DNA from: RFSX01 sp965230215
Lineage (GTDB): Bacteria > Bacteroidota > Bacteroidia > Chitinophagales > Saprospiraceae
Reading direction: 5' to 3'
DNA length: 64,000 nucleotides
Assembly: GCA_965230215.1 (NCBI GenBank)
Contig: CBDDKN010000001.1
Coordinates: 496,001 to 560,000, forward strand
Within the stretch, counting starts at the first letter, position 1; each line of letters begins with the position of its first letter. Position numbers and translations under genes: made by a program. Below are positions 63,852-64,000 of this stretch, in pieces. The notes under the pieces were generated by a model. The model saw nothing but the letters and a program-made list of their open reading frames with translations, had not been told where the DNA came from and did not search any database.

Positions 63852-64000
63852 TTGCTCAGCCTACAAAATATTAATCTATACTTTGGTAGCAATCACCTAT
63901 TGGAGAATGTCAACTTTGTCATTACCAAAGGTGAAAAGATAGCCCTTATCGGTAAAAATGGGGCAGGAAAAACAACCTTATTCAGAATCATCAACAAGGA
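63852..64000 (+). CDS. N-terminal part of an ABC-F family ATPase (cut by the window end)
   Basis: The 49 visible codons start at TTG 63852 immediately after the YqgE stop and read LSLQNINLYFGSNHLLENVN, then GEKIALIGKNGAGKTTLFRI. The Walker A GKNGAGKT is intact. The short N terminus without membrane part and the GKNGAGKTTL pattern suggest an ABC-F translation factor or Uup-type protein rather than a transporter. The rest lies outside the window. Confidence 0.82.
   Translation, partial: MLSLQNINLYFGSNHLLENVNFVITKGEKIALIGKNGAGKTTLFRIINK

Noticed and set aside
1..64000. tRNA, rRNA, IS elements, prophage or CRISPR
   Set aside because: I looked for the usual signs (CCA-ended cloverleafs, transposase or integrase motifs, short regular repeats) and saw none; a tRNA scan was not possible here.

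Overview
The window is a gene-dense stretch (about 40% G+C by eye) of a Bacteroidota chromosome, most likely Saprospiria-like or a related gliding lineage. The evidence is a set of long secreted proteins with type IX secretion (T9SS) C-terminal sorting domains, a gliding-motility-type C-terminal domain on a 3022-residue protein followed by a PorP/SprF-type partner, CarboxypepD-reg/TonB receptors, long Bacteroidota-type LepB, and TAnnTTTG promoter boxes instead of classical -10 boxes. The genus is inferred, not shown. I saw no tRNA, rRNA, CRISPR array, IS element, phage or integration site. No stretch over 300 bases lacks a gene; the longest gaps are 43720-43992 and 52280-52516.

Layout. 1-3.1 kb: end of an outer-membrane receptor, a secreted phospholipase D-like protein, and TrmN6. 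3.1-8.3 kb (minus): secreted subtilase, a periplasmic beta-propeller-like protein, LepB, PorP/SprF. 8.3-17.3 kb (minus): one giant metalloprotease/Ig-repeat/gliding-type protein. 17.5-19.9 kb: PorV-like barrel, secreted NUC nuclease, thioredoxin-like protein. 20.0-25.1 kb (minus): RibD, two class-V aminotransferase-fold enzymes, a GlmM-type mutase. 25.2-27.5 kb (plus): PAP2, FolD, PrmA. 27.5-29.6 kb (minus): Maf, UbiA-family prenyltransferase, IscX, ISC ferredoxin. 29.8-32.4 kb: a double AAA+ ATPase with a duplicated unknown N-terminal domain. 32.4-37.1 kb (minus): a large TPR protein coupled to a beta-barrel protein. 37.2-39.1 kb: ornithine aminotransferase and CoaE. 39.2-43.7 kb: lipid hydroxylase, thiamine-binding-fold protein, HscA, queuosine-precursor transporter, CtlX-like hydrolase. 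44.0-48.3 kb: TonB receptor and a secreted OB-repeat protein. 48.3-52.0 kb: PyrR-like protein, then an HdrD/HdrB-like electron-transfer pair with two conserved small proteins. 52.0-56.3 kb: small secreted protein, TPR-like lipoprotein, photolyase, unknown protein. 56.5-61.6 kb: dockerin-like secreted protein, fructosamine kinase, LytTR two-component pair. 61.8-64.0 kb: FolE, FabD, YqgE, and the start of an ABC-F ATPase.

Together the genes describe a cell investing in surface and secreted proteins (T9SS cargo, proteases, nucleases, receptors) among ordinary housekeeping genes. Possible new biology lies in the 456-bp dimeric repeat expansion inside the giant protein, the double AAA+ protein with unknown paired N-terminal domains, the coupled TPR/barrel pair, and the HdrD/HdrB-like module. 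Several genes have unusual starts (subtilase without ATG/GTG/TTG, PorV-like gene, possible leaderless pyrR), and a small secreted protein appears to carry a one-base frameshift at its C terminus.
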